From Psychrobacter sp. 5A.1 (GTDB lineage: Bacteria > Pseudomonadota > Gammaproteobacteria > Pseudomonadales > Moraxellaceae): a stretch of 64,000 nucleotides of DNA. The stretch's first letter is position 1. The number at the start of each line of letters is the position of its first letter. Positions 7,666-16,790 of this stretch are shown here, in pieces. A program made the position numbers and the translations under genes. The notes below the pieces were generated by a model, which searched no databases, was not told where the DNA came from, and saw only the letters and a list, made by a program, of their open reading frames with translations. Where the stretch lies: NCBI RefSeq assembly GCF_030407455.1, contig NZ_JASDDJ010000005.1, forward strand, positions 41,203 to 105,202, read 5' to 3'.

Positions 7666-8067
7666 TTGATAGACACACTAACTCACTATATCGACATAAT
7701 TGCTAAAATGATCGAAGTCATTGGCGTCCTCATTATGTTTTTTGGGCTATTTCTTGCTTTATATAGGGCTTTTCGAGCGTCTGGTCATTTCAATAATGAT
7801 ACTTATGTTGAAATCAGACAGACCGTAGGCAAGTCTATATTGTTGGGGTTAGAAGTGCTGATTGCCGCTGATATCGTGGCTACAGTCGTCACCGAGCCAT
7901 CGCTACGCAGCGTATTGGTGCTAGGTTTTATCGTACTGATTCGAACCTTTTTAAGCTTATCGTTACAGGTTGAACTAGAAGGTCGATTCCCTTGGCAAAA
8001 TAGAAAACCTGCGCCTGAGAAACCGTCTGATACTGACAATCATACTGTGCCAATTGATAAAGCATAG
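7666..8067 (+). CDS. DUF1622 family inner-membrane protein
   Basis: A 133-aa protein with three predicted transmembrane helices: about 10-35 (IEVIGVLIMFFGLFLALY), 60-78 and 80-100. It shows the DUF1622 hallmarks: an R-x-x-x-G-x-S-I-L-L-G-LE segment, AADIVATVV, the block VLVLGFIVLIRTFLSLSL, then ELEGRFPW. The C-terminal tail is polar. Function is unknown for the family. The TTG start is supported by TGAGGAG eight bases upstream. The CTAAGTG tandem repeat just before the ribosome binding site could affect expression. Confidence 0.85.
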   Translation: MIDTLTHYIDIIAKMIEVIGVLIMFFGLFLALYRAFRASGHFNNDTYVEIRQTVGKSILLGLEVLIAADIVATVVTEPSLRSVLVLGFIVLIRTFLSLSLQVELEGRFPWQNRKPAPEKPSDTDNHTVPIDKA

Positions 8068-8159
8068 CTGTTAGATAAAAGAGCTATCAAAAGGCAGTAC
8101 GTAAAAAGCACTATTAAAAGTAATTAGCATGAGTTTATAAAACAAGATTTAAGCGTTTG

Positions 8160-9191
8160 TTATTCGTGCGCCTGCAAAAAAGTCTCGACCACTTTAAACT
8201 GTCCAGCCGTGCTTTCTTCGCCATACATCGCCTGTCTAAAGGCGTTAGAGTTTGGAATACCTGTCGTATACCATGCAATATGTTTGCGAGCGATACGGCA
8301 GCCTGAGTACTCCCCATAGAAATCATAAAGCTCTTGCAAATGGGCCAGTACGATCTCTTTTATCTCACTAACGCTTGGTGCCTCCAGACGCTCGCCAGTA
8401 CGCAAAAAATGCTCAATATCGCGAAATATCCATGGTTGCCCTTGTGCAGCACGCCCAATCATCACCGCATCACAGCCTGTCATCTCATACACGTGTTGGG
8501 CTTTTTGTGCGCTATCGATATCGCCATTGGCAATGACAGGAATACTAATACTTTCTTTGACTTCGCGTATTAGCTCATAGCGTGCATTGCCTGTGTACAT
8601 GTCTTCACGCGTACGTCCGTGAATAGCAATCGCTGCAATACCTGCCTGCTCAGCACGCTTGGCGACTCGTAAGATGTTTTCACGACCGTTTTCAAAACCT
8701 AGACGTGTCTTTAGCGTGACAGGTGCATCAACGGCATTGACCGTTGCATCTAACAATCGCGCGACCAAATCTTCGTCTTGCAACAATGCAGATCCTGCAA
8801 GCTTACGACAGACCTTTTTGGCTGGGCAACCCATATTGATATCAATAATCTGTGCACCATTATCAATCTGATAACGAGCCGCTTCAGCCAGTTTGTCCGG
8901 CTCAGCACCTGCTATCTGTGCCGAAATAGGCGCAATCTCATTGTCAAAATTAGCACGGTACAAGGATTTTTTGCGCGCATAAAGGGCCGTATCAGCGATG
9001 ATCATTTCACTGACCGCATGACCTGCGCCAAATGACTTGCACAATCGGCGGAAAGGATTGTCCGTCACGCCTGCCATCGGTGCGACCATCAAACGGTTTT
9101 CAATCGTCAGGCCACCGATATTTAATGGCTGCAATAGCGGATGGTCAGACAAAGTCGAAGAAGAAGGTAAAACAGGAGAATCAATAGTCAT
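8160..9191 (-). CDS. dusB: tRNA-dihydrouridine synthase DusB
   Basis: FMN-dependent reduction of uridine to dihydrouridine in tRNA. From ATG 9191 it is 343 aa. Visible family motifs are APMAGVTDNPFRRLC, INMGCPAKKV with the conserved Cys, CRKLAGSALL, TLKTRLGF, AIHGRTREDMYTG, PVIANGDI and AVMIGRAAQGQPWIF. This set matches the DusB subgroup. The N-terminus is about 30 residues longer than E. coli DusB. The ATG directly follows the T-run of a perfect hairpin (9192-9227), leaving no Shine-Dalgarno; a TTG at 9221 inside the hairpin is the only upstream alternative. In many gammaproteobacteria dusB precedes fis, but no fis follows here. Confidence 0.94.
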   Translation of the reverse strand: MTIDSPVLPSSSTLSDHPLLQPLNIGGLTIENRLMVAPMAGVTDNPFRRLCKSFGAGHAVSEMIIADTALYARKKSLYRANFDNEIAPISAQIAGAEPDKLAEAARYQIDNGAQIIDINMGCPAKKVCRKLAGSALLQDEDLVARLLDATVNAVDAPVTLKTRLGFENGRENILRVAKRAEQAGIAAIAIHGRTREDMYTGNARYELIREVKESISIPVIANGDIDSAQKAQHVYEMTGCDAVMIGRAAQGQPWIFRDIEHFLRTGERLEAPSVSEIKEIVLAHLQELYDFYGEYSGCRIARKHIAWYTTGIPNSNAFRQAMYGEESTAGQFKVVETFLQAHE

Positions 9192-9227
9192 AAAAAACGG
9201 CTTGATTTGTAAGGAAAACAAGCCGTT
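9192..9227 (-). terminator. Terminator hairpin between the BCCT gene and dusB
   Basis: Perfect 9-bp stem AACGGCTTG/CAAGCCGTT followed on the minus strand by six Ts that run straight into the dusB ATG. It ends the BCCT transcript or attenuates readthrough into dusB. Confidence 0.8.
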
Positions 9228-9311
9228 ATTCTAAGGATTCGTGCACATAATGCAAGCGATTAACGTGAATAGCTTGCATAAGCATTACTCGTTTTTAATA
9301 CATTCCATGTA

Positions 9312-11357
9312 TTATTTATCAAGCACACTGCCCTGCTCTAGTGTGATGTCATCATCATGCTCTTGCATGCGCCACGGTAGACTATCAGGCGATACATTGA
9401 GGAAATGTAAATACTTCTCAAACTGATCAATAATATCATTAATCACTGATTCAGATTTGTAGCCGTATAAGTCATAGGTCTGACCACCACGGCGTAGATA
9501 CACCTCAGCGCGATGATGATGCTCTTGTGGCAAGGTATCTGCACTGTCTTCAGTATAATAATCAGGCGCATCATGCTCAGATAGGCGCACCTCATACCAA
9601 AATTCAACATCGTCACCGCGCTGTAGCTCTAATACGGCTCGGTTATTGACCGCGTCATAGTTGACCTCAATCGTCCAGCCGGTTTCTGCAAATTTAGACG
9701 ACACCTCCATCATCGAAGGCATAACCACTTCTTTGATATAGCTAAGAACCTTGTCACGCGTTGGCTTATCGGTCATATAATCAATACGCTCGCGCCATGC
9801 AGACGGTTTGAGTAAATGCGGCGGCAGTCTGTTGTCATTACCAAGGCTTTGATTACGATGTCCTTCGATACGCAGCGCACGCCACATACCAAACATAGAG
9901 ATCAGAATAATAATCGCAAATGGTAACGCACTAACGATAGCCGCTGTTTGTAGGGCTTCTAAACCACCTGCAAGTAGCAATACTGCTGCGACAGCACCTT
10001 CAGTCACTACCCAAAAGCTACGCTGCCACCATGGTGTATCACTGCGACCACCTGCCGCTAGCGAGTCGATTACCAATGAGCCAGAATCCGATGACGTCAC
10101 AAAAAAGGTAATAATCAATAAAATGGTCAACGACGACACAAATTCAGTAAACGGTAGATTCTCTAACAGTTTAAACAAAGCAATCGCTTGGTTGTTTTGT
10201 ACTTCACTGATTAATGAGGTATAACCATCGACCATAATCATGTGTAGCGCGGTATCACCAAACACCGAAAACCAGAAGAACGTAAAGAAAGTCGGTACCA
10301 GCATGACACCAAGTACAAACTCGCGAATAGTACGACCACGGCTAATCTTGGCGATAAACAGACCTACAAAAGGTGCCCATGCAATCGTCCATGCAAAAAT
10401 AAATAAAGTCCAGCTGCCGATCCAATTGCTATTCTCGTATGCCTGCAAGCTAAAGGTACGTTCAACGATGTTACCCAGATAGCTACCCGTATTTTCCATA
10501 AAGGCATTCAAGATAAAAATGGTCGGACCGACGACAAATACGAACAGCATCAACGCAGTTGCTAATAGCATATTTAAAATAGATAAGCGTTTTACACCCT
10601 TATCCATACCTGCCAACACCGATACCAATGCCGCGGCGGTCACCAAGGCAATGGCTATCACCTGTACGGTCGTATTCACTGGAATAATATCTGGCAGTAA
10701 ATAATTCAACCCCGCATTGATTTGCGACACCGACAAGCCAAGACTGGTAGCAATACCAAACATCGTACCCAATATCGCAAACACATCGACTGTATGACCG
10801 ATAGGGCCATGAATCCTGTCACCAATAATCGGGTACAGCGTCGAGCGTATTGATAGTGGTAGACCATGACGAAATGCAAAATAAGCTAGTGATAAACCAA
10901 CGACACCATAAATTGCCCAAATATGAAAACCCCAATGGAAATACGCAATTTGCATCGCCTCTTTTGCCGCAGCAATAGTCTGCGGATCCGACATTGGCGG
11001 ACTAGAAAAGTGCATTACTGGTTCCGCTACCCCATAAAACAGTAGCGCAATCCCGTAACCTGCCGAAAACAGCATGGCAAACCATTCAAGGAATCCGTAC
11101 TCCGCCTCAGCATGATCAGGGCCTAGCTTGATACTGCCATAAGGCGAAAAGGCCAATGCGATAATAAATAATAAGAACAATGCTACTGCCAGCATATAAA
11201 ACCAACCAAACGTTTCGGTGGTAAAATTCAGCACATCACTGAACAGCGCTCCCGCTGCATCAGGGTTGATAGCCGTACCAACCACCAATAACAGCATAAT
11301 AATCGCTGCTGGCACAAACACTGGCAGTAAAATAGTCGAACGAGGTAATTTACTCAT
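9312..11357 (-). CDS. BCCT family betaine/choline/carnitine transporter, BetT-like
   Basis: Inner-membrane transporter for compatible solutes such as choline or glycine betaine, useful for osmotic and cold stress. From ATG 11357 it is 681 aa. The first about 510 residues hold 12 hydrophobic helices with the BCCT core WAPFVGLFIAKISRGRTIRE and the GMWRALR segment. The last about 170 residues form a long soluble cytoplasmic domain (TGWTIEVNYDAVNNRAVLEL, DDVEFWYEVRL), as in BetT-type carriers where the tail senses osmolarity. GAGGAC lies about 12 bases before the ATG; a TTG at 11375 would add six residues. No choline dehydrogenase genes flank it. Confidence 0.93.
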   Translation of the reverse strand: MSKLPRSTILLPVFVPAAIIMLLLVVGTAINPDAAGALFSDVLNFTTETFGWFYMLAVALFLLFIIALAFSPYGSIKLGPDHAEAEYGFLEWFAMLFSAGYGIALLFYGVAEPVMHFSSPPMSDPQTIAAAKEAMQIAYFHWGFHIWAIYGVVGLSLAYFAFRHGLPLSIRSTLYPIIGDRIHGPIGHTVDVFAILGTMFGIATSLGLSVSQINAGLNYLLPDIIPVNTTVQVIAIALVTAAALVSVLAGMDKGVKRLSILNMLLATALMLFVFVVGPTIFILNAFMENTGSYLGNIVERTFSLQAYENSNWIGSWTLFIFAWTIAWAPFVGLFIAKISRGRTIREFVLGVMLVPTFFTFFWFSVFGDTALHMIMVDGYTSLISEVQNNQAIALFKLLENLPFTEFVSSLTILLIITFFVTSSDSGSLVIDSLAAGGRSDTPWWQRSFWVVTEGAVAAVLLLAGGLEALQTAAIVSALPFAIIILISMFGMWRALRIEGHRNQSLGNDNRLPPHLLKPSAWRERIDYMTDKPTRDKVLSYIKEVVMPSMMEVSSKFAETGWTIEVNYDAVNNRAVLELQRGDDVEFWYEVRLSEHDAPDYYTEDSADTLPQEHHHRAEVYLRRGGQTYDLYGYKSESVINDIIDQFEKYLHFLNVSPDSLPWRMQEHDDDITLEQGSVLDK

Positions 11358-11498
11358 AAAAAATAATGTCCTCAAAATGAATCAAACGAACGTAGATAGG
11401 TATGATTTTTATCACACTCCTTTCAGAAACCCTAGGTAAGCACTGGATTCGTAACATTACTTCAAAGATTGTTACATGACTATTACCAAGCAATAAAA
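11358..11498. other. Intergenic: promoter region of the BCCT gene
   Basis: No gene seen. The region between the BCCT start and the mini-element at 11583 holds only the hairpin at 11499-11526. Confidence 0.4.
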
Positions 11499-11526
11499 AA
11501 AAGGCAGCTTGTTAGCTACCTTTTTA
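11499..11526 (-). terminator. Terminator downstream of the HIT gene
   Basis: AAAGGTAGC/GCTGCCTTT on the minus strand (one G-U pair), 6-nt loop, then eight Ts. The forward orientation also has a short T-run. It lies beyond mini-element copy B, which separates it from the HIT stop codon. Confidence 0.75.
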
Positions 11527-11582
11527 TTGATATAGACCTATTTGAGATTTATAACTGACATCTCAAGCGATATTAATGTTTC

Positions 11583-11745
11583 TAGGGCGTGTCTTCATTT
11601 CAAAAATGGTGATAAATTGCCGTCAAACAAGAAAAATAGCGCAGATAATATCGGGATATTAACCAGCTATTTGACGATGTTTGGCAAGATTTAGCCATTT
11701 TTAGCCCATTTAGATGACTATCGGGTGAATTGAAGACACGCCCTA
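11583..11745. repeat. Inverted-repeat mini-element, copy B
   Basis: 163 bp, TA-flanked; begins GGGCGTGTCTTCATTTC and ends GAATTGAAGACACGCCC. This is the cleanest short form of the family. It lies between the HIT gene stop and the probable terminator. Confidence 0.9.
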
Positions 11746-11764
11746 ATCTCTGATTGTATTTTAT

Positions 11765-12208
11765 TTATTCAGCATCAATCACCGCTGCCAACTGCTTAGC
11801 CAAATTGGCCAACTGCTCTTGGTCAGCCATCACAGCGGCATGGCGACCCAGCTCATGAATACTGCTAGGAATCAAATGTATATGATAATGAAACACTGTC
11901 TGCCCTGCCTGCGCACCATTTAATTGCATTTGAATAATTCCTTCGCGCGCAAACACTTGGCGCTGGGCTTGCATGACTTTCTTAGACGTCATTAACACCG
12001 CAGCAGCATATTCAGGCTCCAGATCGGCTAAATCAACGGCCTTCTGTTTTGGTATGACCAATACATGGCCTTCTGCTTGTGGCATGATATCCATAAAGGC
12101 AAGGGTTTTATCATCTTCATACACCTTATGATAGGGAATATCACCGTCTAGCATTTTGGCAAAAATGTTGTTGTCATCATAAGTAGTTTGTTGATTCAAT
12201 TCAGTCAT
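11765..12208 (-). CDS. HIT family protein (HinT-like nucleotide hydrolase)
   Basis: A 147-aa histidine-triad protein, probably a purine nucleoside phosphoramidate or dinucleotide hydrolase. It has the N-terminal NIFAKMLDGDIPYHKVYEDD and the triad HYHIHLIPS (H-x-H-x-H) at about residues 103-111. AAAGGA lies seven bases before ATG 12208; an upstream ATG would add 11 residues without a ribosome binding site. A mini-element sits immediately downstream. Confidence 0.92.
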   Translation of the reverse strand: MTELNQQTTYDDNNIFAKMLDGDIPYHKVYEDDKTLAFMDIMPQAEGHVLVIPKQKAVDLADLEPEYAAAVLMTSKKVMQAQRQVFAREGIIQMQLNGAQAGQTVFHYHIHLIPSSIHELGRHAAVMADQEQLANLAKQLAAVIDAE

Positions 12209-12430
12209 TATTTTTCCTTTGAGGGTTTTATTATTAGTCAATTACTTGCTTCATAGTTATCTAAAATAGATGAAAGCGTCTGTCATATAGTGGACGAAAT
12301 ATAAGTTGAGTACAAGGTATTATCAAGTGTTTAATCAGAATCTATAATTCATACATTGAGTGCCATAACTCACCAATTTATTAGCGAGCCATGCCCTTAA
12401 AATGTTATATTAACCCTCTATTTTAATAAC

Positions 12431-13216
12431 ATGATGTTTATGGACTCGCCTACCTTGACGACTCAATCAGATGACAATCACGCTCATTCCATACTTAATG
12501 ATACGCCATCAACCTCTATATCCGATGACACAGTGTCTGCGAACGATGCGGAGCAAACCAATGCTAATAATAACGCGCAAACCCTTGCGCCTAATACCAT
12601 TATTTTGGCAGACGCATTAACTGATAAAACAATCGCTTGGCGGATTCATAACTGTAAAATCAGCAAAAAAACAGTCACTCAAGACCTCCCACTGCCCTTT
12701 CTATATCATTACGACAGTTTAGATGATGTAATTAAACAGACACATCCACTCACACCTGCGCTACTGGCTAAATTCAATATACCAATGACAGCTCATGAAG
12801 CTGCTCAATTCATTGGTATTAGTGAAGCGCTATTGAGTAGTCCGTGGCATGTTAAAGTCATTGGCTCATTGGTTGTCTTTAGTGAGAGTCTGCAACTAGC
12901 AGTACGTCTACATTGGACCAATACAGGCAAAGAGACGCAGCAGATATATACCAAGGAAGCCGCAGACGCGATTACGGCGGCTTTTAAAGACTGGCAGTTT
13001 TTTGGCCGAGTGGATGTACTCTATAAAAACACTCAGCAGACACTGGTCAGTATCGATGAACAAGCGCCAACCAACGATCAGATTATGAACATCGATGTGA
13101 GTGGCGACTATCAGCTTTTGCCGTCGACTCATGCGTTAGTGATTATCGCCAAACTGGATGCAGATAAAGTTGAGCTGCCGTGGTTTGAGACAGCGATACT
13201 AGAGCGTCTTGAATAG
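12431..13216 (+). CDS. Conserved hypothetical protein
   Basis: A 261-aa soluble protein with no signal peptide or membrane helix. The first about 55 residues are Asp/Asn/Thr-rich and probably disordered. The rest looks folded (TIAWRIHNCKISKKTV, FLYHYDSLDDVIKQ, SPWHVKVIGSLVVFSESLQL) but matches no family I know. The start is ambiguous among ATGs at 12431, 12434 and 12440; no clear Shine-Dalgarno is visible. It stands alone upstream of ilvD on the same strand, 180 bases apart, so cotranscription is possible. Confidence 0.7.
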   Translation: MMFMDSPTLTTQSDDNHAHSILNDTPSTSISDDTVSANDAEQTNANNNAQTLAPNTIILADALTDKTIAWRIHNCKISKKTVTQDLPLPFLYHYDSLDDVIKQTHPLTPALLAKFNIPMTAHEAAQFIGISEALLSSPWHVKVIGSLVVFSESLQLAVRLHWTNTGKETQQIYTKEAADAITAAFKDWQFFGRVDVLYKNTQQTLVSIDEQAPTNDQIMNIDVSGDYQLLPSTHALVIIAKLDADKVELPWFETAILERLE

Positions 13217-13395
13217 CACTTTTTTGACTCATCATTTATCATAAGCAACGAATTGTTTTTAGGTATTCATATCTAATGGTATGGTAACAACCTAGAATTA
13301 TTCACTAGTCCTCACTCTCTATAAAAAGCACACTATCTCTATTAAAACTGAGGGTGCACACTTTAACAACCCCGCCTATTTGTAAGGAATATCAC

Positions 13396-15282
13396 ATGGA
13401 TTATCGCTCAAAAACCTCTACTGGTGGTCGTAATATGGCAGGCGCGCGTGCATTATGGCGTGCAACTGGCATGACTGATGGCGACTTTGGCAAGCCAATC
13501 ATTGCCATTGCCAACTCATTTACCCAATTTGTACCTGGTCATGTGCATCTAAAAGACCTTGGACAGCTGGTCGCGCGTGAGATTGAGCAAGCAGGCGGCG
13601 TTGCCAAAGAATTCAACACTATTGCAGTCGATGATGGTATTGCGATGGGTCATAGCGGTATGTTGTACTCGCTACCAAGTCGCGACCTGATTGCTGACTC
13701 TGTCGAGTATATGGTCAATGCTCACTGCGCGGATGCGTTAGTGTGTATTTCTAACTGCGATAAAATCACGCCGGGTATGTTGATGGCCGCCATGCGCCTT
13801 AACATTCCAGTGGTGTTTATCTCAGGTGGCCCAATGGAAGCAGGCAAAATCTTAGCCAGTACCGTTGGTAAGAGCCATAATACGGATAGTAGTGACAGCA
13901 GTGCTGTTCGCAAACTTGACCTCGTCGATGCAATGATGGATGCCGCTGATGACAGCATTAGTGATGAAGATGTGGCCGCTATCGAAGCCTCAGCCTGCCC
14001 GACTTGTGGTTCATGCTCTGGTATGTTTACTGCCAACTCGATGAATTGTTTGACTGAAGCTTTAGGCTTGGCATTACCGGGTAATGGCTCGCTACTAGCC
14101 ACTCACTCACTACGCCGTGAGCTATTCTTAGAAGCAGGTCGCACCATTGTGTCATTGGCCAAACGCCGTTATGAGCAAGATGATGATTCAGTATTGCCAC
14201 GCTCAATCGCTAGCAAAGCGGCTTTTGAAAATGCGATGACCTTAGATATTGCGATGGGCGGCTCGACCAATACTATTTTGCATCTGTTAGCGGCTGCTAA
14301 TGAAGCAGAAATCGACTTTAAAATGCATGATATTGACCGTCTAAGCCGTGGTGTTCCTTGCCTTGCAAAAGTAGCCCCTGCCTCACAAAAATACCATATG
14401 GAAGATGTGCATCGTGCGGGCGGTGTCTTTGCCTTACTGGCCGAGCTTGATCGTGCTGGATTACTGAGCACTGACGTACCGACCATTCATAGTCCAACGA
14501 TGAAAGCTGCTATTGATAGGTGGGATATCATGAACGCTGATAACCTTGAGGCGCGCGCACGCTTCCTTGCAGCACCTGGTGGCGTACGTACCACTGAAGC
14601 GTTTTCACAATCGAAAGAGTGGTCAAACCTCGACGTCAACCGCGAGTCTGGCTGTATCCGTAGTGCCCAACATGCCTATTCTACAGATGGCGGCTTGGCC
14701 GTATTGTATGGCAATATCGCAGAGCGTGGCTGTGTGGTAAAAACCGCAGGCGTTGACGAAAGCATCTTAGTATTTACTGGTCGCGCGCGCCTATTTGAGT
14801 CACAAGATGATGCTGTCGCAGCAGTGTTGGCTGATGATATCGTTGCCGGTGATGTGGTCATCATCCGCTATGAAGGCCCTAAAGGCGGCCCGGGTATGCA
14901 AGAAATGCTTTACCCAACGACTTACCTAAAGTCTAAAGGCTTGGGTAAAGAGTGTGCCCTACTCACCGATGGTCGCTTCTCTGGTGGGACATCAGGCCTA
15001 TCAATCGGTCATGCCAGCCCTGAAGCAGCCGAAGGTGGTGCCATCGGTCTGGTTGAAGAAGGTGATACTATCCATATCGACATCCCAAACCGTACTATCA
15101 ACATGCAAGTCAGTGATGCCGACTTGGCCGCTCGCCGAGACGCAATGGAAGCACGCGGACGCGATGCATGGAAACCTGTGAGCCGTGATCGTCATGTAAC
15201 CCCTGCGCTACGTGCCTATGCTGCTATGACGACCAGTGCCGATACTGGTGCTGTCCGTGATGTGAGCCAAGTAGAACGCTAA
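13396..15282 (+). CDS. ilvD: Dihydroxy-acid dehydratase
   Basis: Dehydrates 2,3-dihydroxy-isovalerate and its isoleucine-pathway analogue to the keto acids, the third common step of branched-chain amino-acid synthesis. 628 aa from ATG 13396, with TAAGGAAT upstream. Signatures are the N-terminal [29 protein letters not shown], the Fe-S motif [19 protein letters not shown] and the C-terminal [15 protein letters not shown] and [12 protein letters not shown]. Length and motif set match the E. coli-type enzyme with an oxygen-labile cluster. It is followed by an inverted repeat and a terminator. Confidence 0.98.
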   Translation: MDYRSKTSTGGRNMAGARALWRATGMTDGDFGKPIIAIANSFTQFVPGHVHLKDLGQLVAREIEQAGGVAKEFNTIAVDDGIAMGHSGMLYSLPSRDLIADSVEYMVNAHCADALVCISNCDKITPGMLMAAMRLNIPVVFISGGPMEAGKILASTVGKSHNTDSSDSSAVRKLDLVDAMMDAADDSISDEDVAAIEASACPTCGSCSGMFTANSMNCLTEALGLALPGNGSLLATHSLRRELFLEAGRTIVSLAKRRYEQDDDSVLPRSIASKAAFENAMTLDIAMGGSTNTILHLLAAANEAEIDFKMHDIDRLSRGVPCLAKVAPASQKYHMEDVHRAGGVFALLAELDRAGLLSTDVPTIHSPTMKAAIDRWDIMNADNLEARARFLAAPGGVRTTEAFSQSKEWSNLDVNRESGCIRSAQHAYSTDGGLAVLYGNIAERGCVVKTAGVDESILVFTGRARLFESQDDAVAAVLADDIVAGDVVIIRYEGPKGGPGMQEMLYPTTYLKSKGLGKECALLTDGRFSGGTSGLSIGHASPEAAEGGAIGLVEEGDTIHIDIPNRTINMQVSDADLAARRDAMEARGRDAWKPVSRDRHVTPALRAYAAMTTSADTGAVRDVSQVER

Positions 15283-15293
15283 AATGTGCATAC

Positions 15294-15328
15294 TGTGTTT
15301 TAAGGTAAATAAACTATCTTAAAACACA
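15294..15328. repeat. 11-bp perfect inverted repeat 3' of ilvD
   Basis: TGTGTTTTAAG (15294-15304) and CTTAAAACACA (15318-15328) with a 13-nt loop and no T-run, 11 bases after the ilvD stop and just ahead of the true terminator. Confidence 0.8.
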
Positions 15329-15346
15329 TAAACCTGAATACCTATG

Positions 15347-15378
15347 AAAAGCCTGCATATCTTATGCAGGCTTTTTTT
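15347..15378 (+). terminator. Rho-independent terminator of ilvD
   Basis: AAAAGCCTGCATA/TATGCAGGCTTTT stem with a 3-nt loop, then a T-run. Confidence 0.92.
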
Positions 15379-15445
15379 CACCAAAAAACAACGTAGCAGA
15401 CGTTTTAATAACGATTTTTTGCGGTAATAAATATTTTTAAACGTC

Positions 15446-16738
15446 ATGATAAGGGTTATCAAAACTGCCCCCTTAAAAATCACGACGTGCCTACTCCTTA
15501 TGATCGAAAACTATAATTTATTCTTATTAATTTGCGGTGTCGCTTTCTTACTAGGAGCGTTGTTTCCTATTATGTTTAAACGCACGCCCGTCTCCTTACC
15601 GATGCTACAGGTCAGCTTCGGCCTAATCATGGGCTATTGGTGGACGACCTTATCATTTTTAGATCCGATGGATAACGGTTTAATCATCGAAAAATTAACC
15701 GAAATCGTGGTGCTCGTATCATTGGTGGGCGCTGGTATTAAGATTGATACCAAGCTGTCTTGGCGATTGTGGAGGCCAACAGTACGCCTATTACTGATTA
15801 CCATGCCGATTGGTATCTTTGCGATGGCCATTTTGGGATATTATGCGTTTGGTTTGAGCCTTGGAGCGGCTATTTTATTGGGCGCCGTACTTGCCCCAAC
15901 TGATCCAGTGTTGGCGTCGAGCATTCAGGTAGGGCCACCTAATACGGGCGGCGAAGACACACCGCGCTTTACCTTAACGTCAGAGGCAGGACTTAACGAT
16001 GGACTGGCGTTCCCTTTCGTTTATTTGGCTATAAAAATAGCGGAAGCGTTTAGCGAGGGTAATAGCTTCACTAGTGAGATGCTTTGGTCGTGGTTTACCC
16101 ATGATGTACTGTGGAAAATTGGCGCAGGTTTGGTGGTTGGTATCGTCGTGGGTAAAGTCATGGCAAAGCTGGTATTTTCGAAATATAGCCAAGACACTAC
16201 TATTTCTCAAGGCTATGTGGTCATCGCCCTGACACTTGTAGCATACGGATTAGCAGAGTATGTACACAGTTATGGGTTTATCGCCGTCTTTGTGGCTGCT
16301 TTTGCCTTTCGACGCTCCGAGTGCAAGCATACTTATCATCAAAAACTGCATGACTTTGCTGAGCAATCAGAAGGTTTATTGATGTCATTGGTACTGGTTA
16401 TCTTTGGTATGTTCCTTGGCCAAGGATTACAGGCTGATATTGAGCTGACATGGCGTGTCTATATCGTCAGCTTTACCTTCTTACTCCTTATACGTCCGAT
16501 TGGTGGTTTTATTGCACTATCAGGATTGAACTTACCTCGTACCGAAAAATACGCGATATCAGCATTAGGTATTCGCGGTATCGGTACTTTATATTATCTG
16601 TCCTATGCGCTCAATCAAGGCTTCTTCGCTGATAAAGATGCACTCAAACTGTGGATTGTTTGTTCAATTGTGATTTTGACTTCCATTTTTATCCACGGTC
16701 TAAGCGCAACGAAATTGCTTAAAATGACACCAAAATAA
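15446..16738 (+). CDS. CPA1-type cation:proton antiporter (NhaP-like)
   Basis: Inner-membrane exchanger, probably Na+ or K+ against H+. About 12 hydrophobic segments. The ion-site motifs are visible: APTDPVLASS on the helix corresponding to the TDP signature, and SEAGLNDGLAFPF with the essential Asp of the ND motif. There is no long cytoplasmic tail; the protein ends soon after the last helix (ILTSIFIHGLSATKLL). The start is uncertain: ATG 15446 gives 430 aa and ATG 15500 (MIENYNLFLL) gives 412 aa; neither has a good ribosome binding site and the later one matches the usual N-terminal length better. Confidence 0.88.
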   Translation: MIRVIKTAPLKITTCLLLMIENYNLFLLICGVAFLLGALFPIMFKRTPVSLPMLQVSFGLIMGYWWTTLSFLDPMDNGLIIEKLTEIVVLVSLVGAGIKIDTKLSWRLWRPTVRLLLITMPIGIFAMAILGYYAFGLSLGAAILLGAVLAPTDPVLASSIQVGPPNTGGEDTPRFTLTSEAGLNDGLAFPFVYLAIKIAEAFSEGNSFTSEMLWSWFTHDVLWKIGAGLVVGIVVGKVMAKLVFSKYSQDTTISQGYVVIALTLVAYGLAEYVHSYGFIAVFVAAFAFRRSECKHTYHQKLHDFAEQSEGLLMSLVLVIFGMFLGQGLQADIELTWRVYIVSFTFLLLIRPIGGFIALSGLNLPRTEKYAISALGIRGIGTLYYLSYALNQGFFADKDALKLWIVCSIVILTSIFIHGLSATKLLKMTPK

Positions 16739-16763
16739 GCAGCATTGATTATCAACGCTGCTT
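16737..16763. terminator. Weak bidirectional hairpin between convergent genes
   Basis: AAGCAGCATTGA pairs with TCAACGCTGCTT (one mismatch, G-U on the minus strand), overlapping the antiporter stop codon. No strong T-run, so it is a modest terminator at best. Confidence 0.4.
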
Positions 16764-16790
16764 GTAGCTATTATTTCGCTAATAAGAATA

